64,000 nt of DNA from Dryocola sp032000125 (GCA_032000125.1 DAMALH010000021.1:15942-79941); one strand, 5' to 3'. Positions 24,993 to 33,693 are shown, numbered from the stretch's first letter. Program-made: numbers and translations. Notes: generated by a model from the letters alone, not told the origin.

Positions 24993-26036
24993 TTACTGCG
25001 CGCTGGCGGGTGCTTCTGCGGCATCGATCTCATCGACCACGCCTTTCATTTGCGGGTATTTTGCCAGGAATGCGTCCCACACCGGTTTTACCTCGTCGCG
25101 CAGCACCGCGCGGTCAATATCGCGGAAGACCATGCCCTGGGCTTTAAGCTGCTGAACCGCTTTTTCTTCGATTAAATGCGATTGCTGGCGTTCATATTCG
25201 GTAGCTTCTTTTGCCGCCGCCAGGAAAGCCGGGCGCAGCGTTTCAGGGATTTGCTGGAAGCTGCGGTTATTCATGGCGATCATAATCGGGTTGTAGATAT
25301 GCTGCGTCAGCGTGGCGTTTTTGGCGATTTCATAAAATTTGTTGGCCAGGACGGTGGCTGAATCATGTTCCAGGCCATCGATCACTCCCATTTGCAGGCT
25401 GGAGTAAACCTCGCCGCCCGGCATAGGAATAGCAACGGCGCCCATATGATTGATGGTGGCGATAAAGTTAGGCACCGGCAGCACGCGGATTTTAAGGTTT
25501 TTCAGATCCTCCGGTTTCTCAACGACTTTTTTGGTGTAGATGTTACGGGCGCCCAGGTTGTAGGCATAGCCCAGCACCACCACGTTGGCTTTTTTCAGCA
25601 TCAAATCAGACAACGCGCCGCCCGGCTTGCCGTCCAGCGCTTTGCCTACTTCGTCCCAGTTTTTAAACAGGTAGCCCAGGTCCAGCACGCCAACTTCCGG
25701 CACCAGCGTCGCCCAGATAGAGGTGCCCGAAACCATCATATTGATTGCGCCGATGCGTACCTGCTGCGTGGCGTCGGCTTCTTTGCCCAGCATTCCGTTA
25801 GGGAAATAGTTAAGTTTGATTTGCTCTTTAAGCTGCGGGTTGCTTTCAATATTGGACTTAAAGCGTTTAAACCAGATGTAGTGTGCGGAGTTATCATCGG
25901 CCGTGAGCGACGAATAGACGCGCAAATTCACGGCGGCTTGCGCTGCGGTAAACATACCGCTGGCGGCAAAAAGAACCGAACTCATCAGGGTGCCGACGAG
26001 CGCTTTGCGTAAAACAGAATGCCGGTGGAGTTTCAT
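24993..26036 (-). CDS. TRAP transporter solute-binding protein (DctP family)
   Basis: A 347-residue exported protein with a signal peptide ending in AAQAA. DctP motifs include the conserved central Arg in LKNLKIRVLPVPNF, which binds a substrate carboxylate in the family, and the region GVIDGLEHDSATVL. It delivers substrate to the fused permease encoded 59 bases downstream. The carboxylate-binding Arg suggests an acidic ligand (uronate, aldonate or dicarboxylate), but the operon has SDR and mutarotase genes, so a sugar acid is most plausible. Confidence 0.93.
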   Translation of the reverse strand: MKLHRHSVLRKALVGTLMSSVLFAASGMFTAAQAAVNLRVYSSLTADDNSAHYIWFKRFKSNIESNPQLKEQIKLNYFPNGMLGKEADATQQVRIGAINMMVSGTSIWATLVPEVGVLDLGYLFKNWDEVGKALDGKPGGALSDLMLKKANVVVLGYAYNLGARNIYTKKVVEKPEDLKNLKIRVLPVPNFIATINHMGAVAIPMPGGEVYSSLQMGVIDGLEHDSATVLANKFYEIAKNATLTQHIYNPIMIAMNNRSFQQIPETLRPAFLAAAKEATEYERQQSHLIEEKAVQQLKAQGMVFRDIDRAVLRDEVKPVWDAFLAKYPQMKGVVDEIDAAEAPASAQ

Positions 26037-26129
26037 TATGTTGATCCTTCAGTGTAGGTATACAAATGGGATGTTCCTGACAGGAAAACCCTGTCCGAAT
26101 AACGCATCGCTTTGTGTTTAGTTTTTTTC

Positions 26130-26154
26130 TGTAACGTTACACTAAAACGTTACA
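26130..26154. promoter_or_regulatory. Palindromic operator upstream of the TRAP operon
   Basis: TGTAACGTTACA (26130-26141) is a perfect 12-base palindrome and is repeated one base later as TAAAACGTTACA (26143-26154, 10 of 12 matching). The sequence has the central CG of LacI-family operators. It lies about 94 bases before the DctP start and is the likely site of the repressor encoded at 21919-22968. Confidence 0.75.
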
Positions 26155-26399
26155 GAGGACGGTATAGGGTAATTTTTGTCCGATCAACGGGTGATGCAGA
26201 GAACGTATTGGTTTTGTGAGGCGCGGCAAAGTTACCGGCATGCAATGAAAAAAAGATGCAGGGTACAGGAGGTGTTTAGTCACTGTTTGCAGGAGGAAGC
26301 CGTCCCCTGCAGCAGGCCGGCTTAATAACTGGCTTATTTTTGAAGCGTCGGGGGAGCGAAGCGTTATCATCCTGACAGGCCCCGCCTCACCGCCGGCAT
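26155..26399. other. Intergenic region with no gene seen
   Basis: Between the TRAP operator and the next gene. A 77-codon open frame on the minus strand here overlaps the operator and lacks a ribosome site and a protein-like composition, so it is not called. No terminator or RNA gene is obvious. Confidence 0.45.
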
Positions 26400-27017
26400 T
26401 TACATCGGCGGCGTCAGCCCATCTTTTCCAGCCGAAACAGCGCGCGCCGCAAGCTGGCCCTTCTCGTCTTTTATCGCAAACAGCACGACTTTGGTGCCGG
26501 GTTTTAGCAGCGATCTGTCTGCTGGCTCAATCAGCACTACCGGCACGTCATCCGGCACGATAACCGTTTTTTCCTGGTCTTTATATTTCACCGTCATTGT
26601 GCGTCCGTTGCTGTTCACCAGCTTGCCGACGGTGCCGTTGGTCATGGTATTTACGCTGCCGTCCGCGGACTCAAAGGGATTAAACCCTTCGCCAGAACCC
26701 CGCAAAGCGGGCGCAAACACATGAACTTCTAACGCTTTCAGCGTGCCGTCAGCCTGCTGCACGGCGGCGGTGCCAATAAAACTATCGGGCTTGATATCGC
26801 TCATCTTCGCCTGGCTCACGCCGTTCACTTTTGTGTTATCGGTAAGCCCAACCGATAACTTCTCGCCCTGCCGCGTGGTGATTTGCAGCGTGTTGTCATT
26901 TACCGCATCAATGGTGCCGCGCGTGGGTTTAATCACGTTACTGGCCGGGGCCGCCGCCGTCACAAAGCTCACCAGCAGCGCGCTAAGTAACAGGGCGGAA
27001 AAACGAGGCTTGATCAT
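26400..27017 (-). CDS. Exported protein of unknown function, DUF5666-like repeats
   Basis: A 205-residue protein with a signal peptide (MIKPRFSALLLSALLVSFVTAAAPA) when started at ATG 27017, which has GGAG upstream. The mature part contains repeated small beta modules (TRGTIDAVNDNTLQITTRQGEKLSVGL; GTVGKLVNSNGRTMTVKYKDQEKTVIV) separated by an Ala/Gly-rich linker, similar to DUF5666-type domains. Probably periplasmic. It is divergent from the small lipoprotein gene; the function is not known. Confidence 0.7.
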   Translation of the reverse strand: MIKPRFSALLLSALLVSFVTAAAPASNVIKPTRGTIDAVNDNTLQITTRQGEKLSVGLTDNTKVNGVSQAKMSDIKPDSFIGTAAVQQADGTLKALEVHVFAPALRGSGEGFNPFESADGSVNTMTNGTVGKLVNSNGRTMTVKYKDQEKTVIVPDDVPVVLIEPADRSLLKPGTKVVLFAIKDEKGQLAARAVSAGKDGLTPPM

Positions 27018-27169
27018 GTTTCTCTCCAGCTTTTGGTCGGTATGAAGGGCACGAATAATTATCCGTGATACGCTACGCATTCTCAGACAGGGATTCACCG
27101 CATCAATACTCGGTTAGGCAATAATGGTGATTCTCTGGCCCGTTGTCGTGCGCCGTTTCAGGAAGAATT

Positions 27170-27466
27170 ATGGCTTATAAATACGCTGTCGCCCTGCTTG
27201 TCCCGCTTCTTATTACCGGCTGCGCCACGTCTGACACCTCAGGTTATGACGGCCATCGCACCCATACCCCGGATATAGACGAAACCTTTATCCGCTCGCC
27301 GCATCCCGACCCGTACTACAACAAAGAGTACATGAGCCCGGAGCAACGGCGGGCGATAAGCGAGCAGCTCCGCGCAAACAGACTTGAAGCAAGAGGACGA
27401 AGAGATAACAGCACCGATAGCGGAGACGGTTTTGGACAGCCGGTGCCGCGCGGCTATTTTAACTGA
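27170..27466 (+). CDS. Small lipoprotein of unknown function
   Basis: A 98-residue protein with a lipoprotein signal: a hydrophobic stretch (AVALLVPLLITGC) with the lipobox LITGC. The mature chain is hydrophilic, rich in Asp, Arg and Pro, with no recognised domain. The residue after the Cys is Ala, so outer-membrane sorting is expected. ATG 27170 has GGAAG upstream. It is followed after eight bases by the DUF1349 gene. Confidence 0.7.
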   Translation: MAYKYAVALLVPLLITGCATSDTSGYDGHRTHTPDIDETFIRSPHPDPYYNKEYMSPEQRRAISEQLRANRLEARGRRDNSTDSGDGFGQPVPRGYFN

Positions 27467-27474
27467 GGGAAAGC

Positions 27475-28050
27475 ATGGATACGCCATATCGCTGGCTAAA
27501 TGAGCCGCAGAACTGGTCGCTGGATAAAGACGTGCTGTCCGTGGTGACGGACCCTGAGACGGATTTCTGGCAAAAAACCTGGTATGGATTCGAACGCTTT
27601 TCAGGCCATATTTTTGCTCAGGAAGTCACGGGCGACTTCACCTTTCAGGTCCGCATAAGAGCAGACTTCACCACGCTCTACGATCAGGCCGGCATCATGT
27701 TTATGGCCGATGAAAAGCACTGGCTTAAAGCCGGTATCGAATTTAACGACGACGCGCCGGCGATCGGCAGCGTGCTGACGCTTGGCTATTCGGACTGGGC
27801 AACCGGCGTTTTTCCCGGTGAGGCCAAAGCATTCTGGATGAGGCTTACCCGTAAAAAAGACAGCCTGCGGCTGCAGTATTCAACGGACGGTCAGCAATGG
27901 CCGCTGCTGCGCCTATCCTTCTTTCCTGAAAGGGAAAAATGCACCGTTGGCGTGATGTGCTGCACGCCGGAACGCGGCGGCCTGGCGGTGCAGTTCGATA
28001 ATATGCGGCTAACGCCCGCGCTGGACAAAGCCCTGCACGACCTTACATGA
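27475..28050 (+). CDS. DUF1349 (YesU-like, concanavalin-fold) protein
   Basis: A 191-residue protein with features of DUF1349: WLNEPQNW, DFWQKTWYGF, GDFTFQVRIRADFTTLYDQAGIMF, WLKAGIEF. The family folds as a jelly-roll like sugar-binding or glycosidase-associated lectin domains and is of unknown function. The ATG is preceded by GAGGGAAAGC. It appears cytoplasmic (no signal). The downstream hairpin at 28174-28214 would terminate its transcript. Confidence 0.85.
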   Translation: MDTPYRWLNEPQNWSLDKDVLSVVTDPETDFWQKTWYGFERFSGHIFAQEVTGDFTFQVRIRADFTTLYDQAGIMFMADEKHWLKAGIEFNDDAPAIGSVLTLGYSDWATGVFPGEAKAFWMRLTRKKDSLRLQYSTDGQQWPLLRLSFFPEREKCTVGVMCCTPERGGLAVQFDNMRLTPALDKALHDLT

Positions 28051-28173
28051 AGTAAACAGGGAGCGGATAACTATCGGCCTTAGCGCAGAGCAGCGTGACG
28101 GTAAATACCGTCGCGCTTAAATGTATTCCCGCACGGTGCCCACCCTTAACCGTTTTCACAGCAAGGCGCGTAG

Positions 28174-28214
28174 AAAACAAAAAACCCCGCTGGTGAGGCG
28201 AGGTTTTTTGTTTT
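28174..28214. terminator. Bidirectional terminator for the DUF1349 gene and istR
   Basis: AAAACAAAAAACC with CCGC on one arm and GCG-AGGTTTTTTGTTTT on the other form a GC-core stem flanked by complementary A and T tracts, so a U-run follows the stem on both strands. On the minus strand it ends the IstR RNA; on the plus strand it ends the transcript from 27170-28050. Confidence 0.85.
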
Positions 28215-28260
28215 TGCTGTATGACGAACGGTACTGCTTCGCACACCACACTACATCAAC
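28178..28260 (-). ncRNA. istR: IstR-1-like antisense RNA repressing tisB
   Basis: A minus-strand promoter, TTGCGC-17-TATATT, points to a start at G28260; the RNA would begin GUUGAUGUAG and end about 83 bases later at the hairpin with a U-tract. E. coli IstR-1 (about 75 nt) begins with a similar GUUGA sequence. Its first 20 bases can pair with 28496-28515 of the tisAB transcript: 18 Watson-Crick pairs and two central G-U wobbles. In E. coli, IstR-1 blocks ribosome standby and leads to RNase III cleavage. The locus position between the LexA box and terminator is the same as in E. coli. Confidence 0.85.
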
Positions 28261-28365
28261 TTCTGGAATATATGATGAAACGCCTGATGGCGCAAATACT
28301 TGCTTCATTTTTCATCAGCACATAAATCTCCGGTTTGCGAAGCTGGCCGTATTTTCACCATTTCA

Positions 28366-28381
28366 CTGTGTTTTTATACAG
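28366..28381. promoter_or_regulatory. LexA (SOS) box and tisAB promoter
   Basis: CTGT-N8-ACAG with an AT-rich core (GTTTTTAT) is an exact SOS-box match, with flanking CA and CA. A TATAAT at 28391-28396 lies just downstream on the plus strand, so LexA would cover the -35 region of the tisAB promoter. This places the toxin under DNA-damage control, as in E. coli. Confidence 0.92.
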
Positions 28382-28502
28382 CACATCAGGTATAATTGTT
28401 TCGTTGATATGCGTGTGCTCCAGGTCCGCAATCCGCCGCGGGATACAAGTCCTGGCTGAAACGGGTGGTGCCGTCAGCGCCTTAACCATAGAGGAGCACA
28501 CC

Positions 28503-28568
28503 ATGCTACATCAACAAATTCAGTTGGCTACAGGCAGCGGAAGGGCACGCCTGCTGAAGTGCTCCTGA
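28503..28568 (+). other. tisA-like leader open reading frame
   Basis: A 21-codon frame (MLHQQIQLATGSGRARL...) with GGAG before the ATG, located in the tisB leader. Its ribosome site and start codon are exactly what the IstR 5' end is complementary to. In E. coli tisA is not translated but its leader serves as a ribosome standby site; the same role is inferred. Confidence 0.6.
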
Positions 28569-28583
28569 CCACAGGAGAAGCGT

Positions 28584-28673
28584 ATGGGCTGGATGGAGCT
28601 GGTGACTCAGGTTCTGAAACTCATCGTTGCGTTACTGCAACTGCTTGAAGCAGTCATGAAGTACGTTCAGTAA
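28584..28673 (+). CDS. tisB: SOS-induced membrane toxin TisB
   Basis: A 29-residue hydrophobic, amphipathic peptide with the core VLKLIVALLQLLEAVMKYV. From memory about half of its residues match E. coli TisB, which has the same length and the same KLIVA-LQLL-AV-KY pattern. TisB inserts in the inner membrane, lowers the proton motive force and promotes persistence after DNA damage. ATG 28584 has AGGAG six bases upstream. It lies downstream of a LexA box and an IstR RNA and upstream of emrD, the E. coli gene order. Confidence 0.93.
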   Translation: MGWMELVTQVLKLIVALLQLLEAVMKYVQ

Positions 28674-28692
28674 TTCATGTTCAAGTCGCACT

Positions 28693-28724
28693 AAAGGGAG
28701 GCGGGCAACCGCCTCCCTTTTATA
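28693..28724 (+). terminator. Rho-independent terminator of tisAB
   Basis: AAAGGGAGGCGG and CCGCCTCCCTTT form a 12-base perfect stem with a GCAA loop, followed by TTTAT. It lies 20 bases after the tisB stop. The 28725-28918 stretch up to emrD shows no other gene. Confidence 0.95.
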
Positions 28725-28918
28725 AATCGCAGCCCTGTTTAAACTGGCAACAAAAATTGCCGTCCCGGCTTTACAGAATGCCATTTCCCCTCGCGTTCAA
28801 AAACCAGACGCCATCTGGCCTTTCCGTTCTTATGTGGTAGATTCAGCTCTAATTTTTAACCTTGGCAGCACCATTAGCTGTTAAGACGCGCCATAACCTC
28901 TATAACACACATGAGACG

Positions 28919-30103
28919 ATGAAAAAGCTAGCCAGTATCCACCTGCTGATGATGTTAATCCTGCTGGTTGCCGTCGGGCAGATGACCCAGACCATTTACA
29001 TTCCCTCTATCCCGGATATGGCGCACACGTTTGGCGTGCGCGACGGTGCAATCCAGCAGGTGATGGCGGCCTATCTGCTGACCTACGGCGTGTCGCAGCT
29101 TTTCTACGGGCCGATTTCAGATCGTATCGGCCGCCGTCCGGTGATCCTTGCGGGGATGGCGATATTTATCCTCGCCACGCTCTGGGCGTTATTCACCACC
29201 AGCCTGCCTGCGCTGGTGGCCGCCAGCGCTCTGCAGGGGATGGGAACGGGCGTTGCAGGGGTGATGGCGCGAACCATGCCGCGCGATCTCTATGAAGGCC
29301 GTGATTTGCGGCATGCCAACAGCCTGCTGAACATGGGAATTCTGGTCAGCCCGCTGCTGGCGCCGGTTATTGGCGGCATGCTTGATTCAGCCTGGGGCTG
29401 GCGTGCCTGTTACGGCTTCCTGCTCCTGCTTTGTACCTTTGTCGCATTCTGCATGCTGCGCTGGCTGCCGGAAACACGTCCCGTTCAGGAAAGACCACAG
29501 CGTTTGAGCGCCAGCTATAAAACGCTGCTCGGCAACGGTTCTTTCAACTGCTATCTGCTGATGCTGGTCGGCGGGCTGGCGGGCGTCGCGGTCTTTGAAG
29601 CCTGCTCCGGCGTGCTGATGGGCGGCGTGCTGGGGCTAAACGGCGTAGTGGTCAGCATTCTGTTTATTCTGCCAATCCCTGCGGCGTTTTTTGGCTCCTG
29701 GTATGCGGGCCGTCAACACGCGCGTTTTTCGACGCTTATGTGGCAGGCGGTGCTGAGCTGCCTGTTTGCGGGCATGTTGATGTGGCTGCCGGGCTGGTTT
29801 GGCGTGATCAATATCTGGACGCTGATCGTGCCCGCCGCCCTGTTCTTCTTCGGCGCCGGAATGCTGTTTCCGCTGGCGACCAGCGGTGCGATGGAGCCGT
29901 TTCCTTTCCTGGCGGGCACGGCCGGCGCGCTGGTTGGCGGCCTGCAAAACATAGGTTCCGGGGCGATGGCGTGGTTTTCTGCCCTGCTGCCGCAAACCGG
30001 GCAGTTTAGTCTCGGCATGCTGATGACAGCGATGGGCGTGCTGATTCTGTTTTGCTGGCTGCCGCTTGCGCATAAATTCCAGCGGCATGGTGAAGCGGTT
30101 TAG
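28919..30103 (+). CDS. emrD: Multidrug exporter EmrD
   Basis: A 394-residue MFS antiporter, the same length as E. coli EmrD and very similar throughout (LLVAVGQMTQTIYIPSIPDMA, SQLFYGPISDRIGRRPVILAGM, MLFPLATSGAMEPFPFLAGTAGALVGGLQNIGSG). It exports uncouplers and amphipathic drugs in exchange for protons. ATG 28919 matches the family start; an upstream in-frame TTG is rejected. It lies after tisB and is followed by a convergent nucleoside hydrolase gene. Confidence 0.95.
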   Translation: MKKLASIHLLMMLILLVAVGQMTQTIYIPSIPDMAHTFGVRDGAIQQVMAAYLLTYGVSQLFYGPISDRIGRRPVILAGMAIFILATLWALFTTSLPALVAASALQGMGTGVAGVMARTMPRDLYEGRDLRHANSLLNMGILVSPLLAPVIGGMLDSAWGWRACYGFLLLLCTFVAFCMLRWLPETRPVQERPQRLSASYKTLLGNGSFNCYLLMLVGGLAGVAVFEACSGVLMGGVLGLNGVVVSILFILPIPAAFFGSWYAGRQHARFSTLMWQAVLSCLFAGMLMWLPGWFGVINIWTLIVPAALFFFGAGMLFPLATSGAMEPFPFLAGTAGALVGGLQNIGSGAMAWFSALLPQTGQFSLGMLMTAMGVLILFCWLPLAHKFQRHGEAV

Positions 30104-30130
30104 GGTAGGCGGCGATAACGCTTATCCGCT

Positions 30131-31111
30131 TTAGCACTGACCAACGTAATGCCGGATAAGGGCGAGCAGCTCTTCGTTATCCACGGATTGCAGAAGGGTA
30201 ACGGGCTTCCCCTGCGGCGGATCAACGTTGACGGCCAGCTTCAGTCCGTCAGGGCCGTATCGGCAGGTCATCCCGCGCGTCAGTCCGCCAAGCGAAACAT
30301 CCACATAGTCGCTTACCCACGTTGTGATACCGGGCTTCAGCAGCCAGGCAACGGTTAGCACGTCATGGATCCAGCACCCCGGTAAGCGGCGGATTTGCAT
30401 GGAGTAATTAATCCATGGCCGCATAGTGTCAACGAGGTAGCGACTGAGCCCGTTGTTGAAGCCCTCAAACGCATCCAAATCTTTGTGAGTCATCTGCGTT
30501 TGCGTCGTAACATCCATCGGGACAAGAACCAGCTCTGCCCCACTCGTCAATACGGCGTGGGCCGCTTCCGGATCCATGCCAAAATTAGTATCTTTCAGAT
30601 ACCCTTCAACGTGGAAAACGCCTCCCATAATAACGATCTCTTTCACCGCAGATGCCATCTGCGGATAGAGCTGTAACGCCAGGGCAACATTGGTCAACGG
30701 TCCGATGGCAACGAGGGTAATTTCTCCGGGGTTGGCACAGATCAGCTCGCCCATTTTTTGCAAGGCGAGCGGAGGCACTTCAGCTTTTAAGGCTGGCGCC
30801 GCGACCCCCTGCCACAGATGGCGCAAACCGAATTTATCGACATTATTATCGAACGCTTCTCGCCAGGGGGCCGTGGGTTCAATCAGCGCTCGAGACGCGC
30901 CGCGAGCCACTTCAACGTCAGCGCCAAGACGAGAGACGAGTTCGCACGCTATGGCGTAACCTGTTTCGCTGGAGGTATTGCCGGAGACCGTCGTTATCAG
31001 CTCCAGAGAAATCTCCGGTGCTGCCAGCGCAAGCGCCAGCGCCAGGCCGTCGTCCACATTTGCGCCAGCAATACCGTTACCTGGATCGCAGTCAATAATT
31101 ACACGCTTCAT
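30131..31111 (-). CDS. Nucleoside hydrolase (inosine/uridine-preferring family)
   Basis: A 326-residue N-ribohydrolase. The N-terminal calcium-binding motif is DCDPGNGIAGANVDD, a version of DxDPGxDD with an insertion that occurs in one subgroup. Other family features are GPLTNVALAL, IMGGVF and the C-terminal WIHDVLTVAW active-site His-Asp. It splits nucleosides into base and ribose. Its start overlaps the LacI stop by four bases. With the symporter gene it forms an uptake/cleavage module, so nucleoside or nucleoside-like substrates are likely. Confidence 0.92.
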   Translation of the reverse strand: MKRVIIDCDPGNGIAGANVDDGLALALALAAPEISLELITTVSGNTSSETGYAIACELVSRLGADVEVARGASRALIEPTAPWREAFDNNVDKFGLRHLWQGVAAPALKAEVPPLALQKMGELICANPGEITLVAIGPLTNVALALQLYPQMASAVKEIVIMGGVFHVEGYLKDTNFGMDPEAAHAVLTSGAELVLVPMDVTTQTQMTHKDLDAFEGFNNGLSRYLVDTMRPWINYSMQIRRLPGCWIHDVLTVAWLLKPGITTWVSDYVDVSLGGLTRGMTCRYGPDGLKLAVNVDPPQGKPVTLLQSVDNEELLALIRHYVGQC

Positions 31112-32136
31112 GCACTTTCACTTTTGTTCAGGGGCCGACAGCCGCAGGACTCGCCAATTTGCAGCTCGAAAGCAAATTCGCGGTTGCGGGGCTGTCCATC
31201 CCACTTTTTCAGCATAAGGATGGCTTCTTTAGCCATCCGGTCGACGGGTTGCCGCACGGCGGTCAGGGAAGGCACGCTGTAAGTGGATTCGAGCGTCCCG
31301 TTAAAGCACACCAGAGCAATATCGTCAGGCACCTTCAGGCCCTGCTCGGCCAGGGCGCGTAAACAGCCGAAAGCCTGCTGCTCGTTGGAAGCAAAGATTG
31401 CCCTCGGCAAGGTGCCGGTCAGCATGCGCTTCGTCGCCTTATAGCCGCCTGCCCGGGTGTAATCGGCAGGAAAAATCCACTCCGAATGCACCTCGAGCCC
31501 CGCTTCCACCTGCGCCTGCTGCCAACCGCTGAGACGATCCTGAGTATTAAGCATCTCCAGCGGCCCGCTAATAATGGCGATTTCGCGGTAGCCATGTTCG
31601 ATGAGGTGATGAGTGGCCTGGCAGGCCGCCTGCTGCTCATTAACCTGAATGACGCTGACGTTCAGCGCCGACTCGACTCTGTCCAGCATCACGCAGGGCG
31701 TTCCGCTCGCCTGAATCAGTTCAATGCAGGGATGGCGATCGACGCTGGTGTAAATCAGGCCATCAACCTGGCGATGAAGAAGATTATTTATGAGCTCACG
31801 CTCGCGAGCTTTGTCATCTCCTGAGTCTGCCAGCAGCAGCACCTTGCCGTCGGCAAAAGCCTCCTGCTGCAAAGCATGAGCCATCGACGAAATAAACGGG
31901 TTAGCAATATTCGGCACAATTAAGCCGTAAGTCTGCGTAGTGCCACAGGCTAAGGCCCGTGCCACTGCGTTTGGCCGATAGCCCGTTTTTTTGATCGCGA
32001 CCAGCACGCGCTCGCGCGTTTCCGGGGCTACCGGTCGCGGTCCGTTGTTAATGACGTAGCTGACTACCGCCACTGAAGTGCCGGCCTCTCTGGCCACTTC
32101 GGTACGCGTCACGCGTTGGATTAAAGGCTTTGTCAC
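31108..32136 (-). CDS. LacI-family regulator of the nucleoside hydrolase cluster
   Basis: A 342-residue LacI/GalR protein with helix-turn-helix VTRTEVAREAGTSVAVVSYVINNG, hinge RPNAVARALACG and a sugar/nucleoside-type sensor domain. The start is GTG at 32136 with AGG upstream. It sits between the MHS symporter and the hydrolase and is cotranscribed, so it is probably autoregulatory through the palindromes at 33694-33754. Confidence 0.92.
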   Translation of the reverse strand: MTKPLIQRVTRTEVAREAGTSVAVVSYVINNGPRPVAPETRERVLVAIKKTGYRPNAVARALACGTTQTYGLIVPNIANPFISSMAHALQQEAFADGKVLLLADSGDDKARERELINNLLHRQVDGLIYTSVDRHPCIELIQASGTPCVMLDRVESALNVSVIQVNEQQAACQATHHLIEHGYREIAIISGPLEMLNTQDRLSGWQQAQVEAGLEVHSEWIFPADYTRAGGYKATKRMLTGTLPRAIFASNEQQAFGCLRALAEQGLKVPDDIALVCFNGTLESTYSVPSLTAVRQPVDRMAKEAILMLKKWDGQPRNREFAFELQIGESCGCRPLNKSESA

Positions 32137-32250
32137 TGCATACCTGCGTTATCTTAACTGGCGTATAGAACAGACCGACAGAATAAAGGGTTATGGCAAA
32201 AAAATCCCTTTCGAAAACGGCAGGTTTCCCTGCCGCCTGTGTGCGGGAAA

Positions 32251-33648
32251 TCAAATTGCATCATCAGGTAAATTCAGGTCACGCCCCCGGGTTTCCGGGG
32301 CAAAGAAGGTGGTGACGAGGCCGATTCCCGCCATAAGGGCAAAGTAGGTCGCAATCGGCCACCAGTGTCCGGTCCATGAAAGCAGCGCCGCAGCCACTAA
32401 CGGCGCCGTGCCGCCCGACAAAATAGACCCTAACTCTTTAGCAAACGCCATTTTCGTATAGCGATTAGTTACGCCGAATAATTCCACGCCCCACGCTGCC
32501 TGTACGCCAAAAATACCCAGCGATGCCAGACCCATCCCGACGACAATTGTCGGGATCACCAATATAGGTTCCCGTGATTCCAGCAGCATAAACGCCGGGA
32601 AGGCGTAAAGGATAAGCAGAAAGCAAAACCAGCGATACACGATACGTCGCCCAAAGCGGTCGGAGAGCCATCCGGCAAAAGGAATGATGGCAAAGCCAAG
32701 CAGCGACGCTATCAGCACGGCAAGGGTGGGCACAGACTTATCGACCATCAGCACCCTGGCAACATAGCCAATGATAAAACCCTGTGCCAGATATGAAGGC
32801 CCGTTTTCACCCACGCGTAAGCCGACCATGGTCCAGAAGGCTCGCGTCCTCCGCCAGAAACTGCGGTTATCCTGCTTGTGAAGTACCAGGCCTTGCACAA
32901 GGCTTTGCTGACGCTGTTTTTCCAGCAGCGCTTTCTGGCGTTCAAAAACCGGCGTCTCACGCAGATTATGGCGAATATACAAAGCCACAATGGCAATTAA
33001 GATGCTGCATAAAAACGGAATACGCCATCCCCAGTCGAGCAGCGCCTCTTTGTCCATCTGCAACACCAGCAGCCAGATAAGAGAAGCAAGCAACGTACCA
33101 CTGTTAGAACCTAGCCCAATAATCGACGAAACCAGCCCGCGACGCTTCACGGGGGCATATTCTCCCAGCATAACGGTGCCGCCGGAAAGCTCAGCGCCTG
33201 CGCCCAGCCCCTGCGAAAATCGTAGAATAACCAGACAAACCGGCGCCCAAAAGCCAATCTGCGTGTAGCCGGGGATCAGGCCAATAAGGGTCGTTGAGCC
33301 GCCCATAAGGGCGATGGTAATAACCATAACCAGCTTTCTGCCGTAGCGATCGCCCAGCCAGCCAAACAGCAGAGCGCCGATGGGACGAGCCACAAAACCC
33401 ACCGAGTAGGCCGCGAAACTTGATAACAGGGCCATAACTGGCGTGGCATTGGGAAAGAACACGTCGCCAAAGATTATGCCAGCCGCCAGCCCGTATAACG
33501 CAAAGTCGGCATATTCCATCGTTGTACCGAGCCAGCAGGAAAAGGCGGCACGGGTAAAATCACGCCTGCCTTCCGGCGTTGCCAGGCGCTCCTCGGCAGC
33601 ATGTTGTTCTTCCGCAGCCGGCACATAAGAAACGTTCTCTGTCGTCAT
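32251..33648 (-). CDS. MFS symporter of the metabolite:H+ symporter (MHS) family
   Basis: A 465-residue 12-helix carrier with MHS features: RRDFTRAAFSCWLGTTMEYADFALYGLAAGIIF at the N-terminus, RPIGALLFGWLGDRYGRKLVMVITI, and LRFSQGLGAGAELSGG. MHS members transport organic acids, betaines and some nucleosides or purine-related compounds. It is the first gene of the symporter-LacI-hydrolase operon. The ATG has AGAGAG upstream. The substrate is inferred only from its partners. Confidence 0.88.
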   Translation of the reverse strand: MTTENVSYVPAAEEQHAAEERLATPEGRRDFTRAAFSCWLGTTMEYADFALYGLAAGIIFGDVFFPNATPVMALLSSFAAYSVGFVARPIGALLFGWLGDRYGRKLVMVITIALMGGSTTLIGLIPGYTQIGFWAPVCLVILRFSQGLGAGAELSGGTVMLGEYAPVKRRGLVSSIIGLGSNSGTLLASLIWLLVLQMDKEALLDWGWRIPFLCSILIAIVALYIRHNLRETPVFERQKALLEKQRQQSLVQGLVLHKQDNRSFWRRTRAFWTMVGLRVGENGPSYLAQGFIIGYVARVLMVDKSVPTLAVLIASLLGFAIIPFAGWLSDRFGRRIVYRWFCFLLILYAFPAFMLLESREPILVIPTIVVGMGLASLGIFGVQAAWGVELFGVTNRYTKMAFAKELGSILSGGTAPLVAAALLSWTGHWWPIATYFALMAGIGLVTTFFAPETRGRDLNLPDDAI

Positions 33649-33693
33649 GGATTACTCTCTGAAAGGTCGATCGGTTAATTACCGTGTGTGGCG

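Noticed and set aside
26137..26370. A 77-codon minus-strand frame
   Set aside because: It overlaps the palindromic operator, lacks a ribosome site and resembles no protein.
28335..28568. A longer 77-codon frame covering the tisA leader
   Set aside because: Its first part spans the LexA box and promoter; only the last 21 codons lie in the transcript.
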